This document shows, one piece after another, positions 6,428 to 7,649 of a stretch of DNA of 7,649 bases. The DNA lies in contig JAEYRC010000318.1 in the NCBI GenBank assembly GCA_023409675.1, forward strand, positions 1 to 7,649, read 5' to 3'. The notes beneath the pieces were generated by a model. That model saw nothing but the letters and a program-made list of their open reading frames with translations, was not told the DNA's origin and made no database searches. The stretch's first letter is position 1, and each line of letters starts with the position of its first letter. The stretch is from Bacteroidota bacterium. Its GTDB lineage: Bacteria; Bacteroidota; Bacteroidia; Chitinophagales; Chitinophagaceae. A program made the translations under genes and the position numbers.

Positions 6428-6988
6428 ATGATCAAAAAAATTCCGGGAGAAACTTGGAAACCGCTTCAGTTTCCAGGCTGGAAAAATCTCCGCAAGCAAT
6501 ATGCGCTGTCCTCTAATGGCCGCATCGCCAGTTACACAGAAAGTGTTCATGAAGACGGGAAACTGCTTCAGGGCTCCTTAACCACGGGGTACCGCACACT
6601 AAATCTGCATCGTCCGGGCAATAACGGCACCCTGTATATTCACCGGGAGATCGCCAGACTTTTTCTCAAAAGGCCATCCAGCAAATACAAGTATGTAATT
6701 CATAAGAACCATAACAAGCTGGATAATGCAGTTAAAAATCTGCAATGGGCAACGCTTGCCGATATGATCGAACATCAGCAGAAGAGCCCTGCCAAGATCG
6801 CTTATAAGCAGGTTCAGGCAAATCGCACGACCGGTTTGAAACTGAATGCATCCAAGGTAAAAACCATCAAGAAAACGCTCAACGATAAAAACCGGAAACT
6901 CACCATCAAAATGCTTGCTGATAAGTATGGCGTGAGTGAGATGACCATGTACCGCATTAAAAGCGGCGAGAACTGGGGAAGAATCTAA
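6428..6988 (+). CDS. NUMOD4/HNH homing-endonuclease-like protein with C-terminal HTH, probably inactive nuclease
   Basis: This 186-residue, lysine-rich protein has the order seen in free-standing HNH homing endonucleases. It begins with a NUMOD4 motif (about 7-36, ETWKPL ... SSNGRIASY). An HNH_3-like core follows (about 69-116), with YIHREIARLF, then VIHKNHNKLDNAVKNLQWAT. A helix-turn-helix of the NUMOD/IENR1 sort comes at about 158-183 (LADKYGVSEMTMYRIKSGENW). Against the usual pattern nHiDGn..NN...NLeWvT..eN, the general-base histidine is kept (H92). The preceding Asn/Asp is I91, the DG pair is N94-H95, and the distal Asn is M113. In I-HmuI the equivalents D74, H75 and N96 form the active site (from memory), so DNA cleavage is doubtful while DNA binding seems likely. 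It sits 65 bp after ligA with no intron nearby. Biological role unknown. Confidence 0.8.
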   Translation: MIKKIPGETWKPLQFPGWKNLRKQYALSSNGRIASYTESVHEDGKLLQGSLTTGYRTLNLHRPGNNGTLYIHREIARLFLKRPSSKYKYVIHKNHNKLDNAVKNLQWATLADMIEHQQKSPAKIAYKQVQANRTTGLKLNASKVKTIKKTLNDKNRKLTIKMLADKYGVSEMTMYRIKSGENWGRI

Positions 6989-7080
6989 TAACCCCTTATC
7001 GCCCCGCAATTCTGCTTTAGCTTTCTGGTTAATACCTTAAAGCGATATTATCCTGCCCTTCATTACCTTAAATTCCGGCT
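6989..7080. other. Short intergenic gap between the HNH-like and DUF2461 genes
   Basis: I find no hairpin followed by a T-run and no gene. The nonamer TACCTTAAA occurs twice, at 7033-7041 and 7064-7072. Each copy is a poor match to a -7 box, and either could be part of the DUF2461 promoter region. Confidence 0.35.
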
Positions 7081-7649
7081 TTGCTGTCTGCCGACCTGTT
7101 ACATTTCCTGCGGGAACTTGCACTAAATAATCATAAAGCCTGGTTCGATGAGAACAGGGCCTGGTATGATCGTGTGCGAACCAATTTTATTGAATTTACC
7201 GGAGAAGTGCTGGCAGGATTGCGCAAGTGGGATACTGACCTGGAAGGACTGGAACCCCGCCAATGTATATTCCGGATTAATCGGGACGTCCGTTTTTCAA
7301 AAAATAAACTTCCCTATAAAATCAATATGGCGGCCAGTTTCGACCGTGAAGGGAAGAAATCTGTGTATGCCGGATATTATGTTCATATAGAACCGGGCAA
7401 TAGTTTTATCGGAGGCGGAATATGGAAGCCGGCTGCACCTGAACTAAAAAAAATACGACAGGAAATTGATTATAACTGGAACGCCTTTTCCCAATTGATC
7501 GGCGATAAAAAATTCCGTAAAACGTATAATGAACAGTATAATGGCGACGATGTGCGACTTAAAAATCTCCCCCGCGGCTATGAACAGGACAATCCCGCTG
7601 CGGAGGACCTGAAATTAAAGAGTTGGCTGGCCATGCGGCAGGTTAAAGA
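7081..7649 (+). CDS. DUF2461 family protein (TIGR02453 type), TTG start, 3' end beyond window
   Basis: The open frame gives 189 residues before the window ends; family members are usually around 220-230, so about 35-40 residues are missing. Recognisable family features are LHFLRELALNNHKAWFDENR (7-26), CIFRINRDVRFSKNKLPYK (62-80), GYYVHIEPGNSFIGGGIW (98-115), then PELKKIRQEIDY (120-131). No biochemical function is established for the family as far as I know, and no catalytic residues can be assigned. The frame has a stop at 7069-7071 and no ATG until M83 (7327), which is inside the conserved core. The TTG at 7081 yields M-L-S-A-D-L-L-H-F-L, aligning with the normal amino terminus of relatives, so I take it as the start. 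No signal peptide or membrane segment is seen, so the protein is presumably cytoplasmic. Confidence 0.85.
   Translation, partial: MLSADLLHFLRELALNNHKAWFDENRAWYDRVRTNFIEFTGEVLAGLRKWDTDLEGLEPRQCIFRINRDVRFSKNKLPYKINMAASFDREGKKSVYAGYYVHIEPGNSFIGGGIWKPAAPELKKIRQEIDYNWNAFSQLIGDKKFRKTYNEQYNGDDVRLKNLPRGYEQDNPAAEDLKLKSWLAMRQVK

Noticed and set aside
6599..7009. Minus-strand 136-codon frame opposite the HNH-like gene
   Set aside because: The plus strand encodes clear NUMOD4, HNH and HTH motifs; the antisense product has none.
7148..7390. 80-codon frame beginning at an ATG on the plus strand
   Set aside because: It is out of frame with the strongly family-like DUF2461 frame that covers the same bases.

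Overview
The window looks like chromosomal DNA from a member of the Bacteroidota, most likely close to the Chitinophagaceae. Four observations support this: a secreted glycosidase ending in a type IX secretion (T9SS) sorting domain, a Nudix-fold transcription regulator of the Bacteroidota type, start codons without clear Shine-Dalgarno sequences, and TAnnTTTG-like -7 promoter boxes. The placement is inferred from gene content; no database was searched. G+C looks moderate and even, and I see no sharp compositional island.

Layout. Bases 1-461 hold no gene. They carry a cluster of short REP-like palindromes in alternating orientation: five clear copies plus degenerate or truncated ones, the last ending against the stop codon of the next gene. 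On the minus strand, read right to left, come a 961-residue secreted GH13 alpha-amylase-family enzyme (4111-1226) and, 50 bp downstream, a 237-residue Nudix/winged-helix regulator (1175-462). A divergent promoter region (4112-4262) separates these from plus-strand genes: NAD+-dependent DNA ligase ligA (best start 4263, end 6362), a NUMOD4/HNH/HTH protein resembling a free-standing homing endonuclease (6428-6988), and a DUF2461 protein that starts at a TTG codon at 7081 and runs off the window end.

How the parts relate. The amylase and the regulator could be one transcription unit for extracellular alpha-glucan use: the enzyme is exported and probably surface-attached or released by T9SS, and the regulator would sense a sugar or nucleotide-like metabolite. 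LigA is a housekeeping replication and repair enzyme. The HNH-like and DUF2461 genes have no evident link to it beyond direction.

I see no CRISPR array, tRNA, rRNA, transposase, toxin-antitoxin pair or defence operon, and no convincing novel multigene system. The best leads are the palindrome cluster with its 180-bp repeat register, the HNH-fold protein that appears to have lost two of three active-site residues, and the non-ATG start of the DUF2461 gene.
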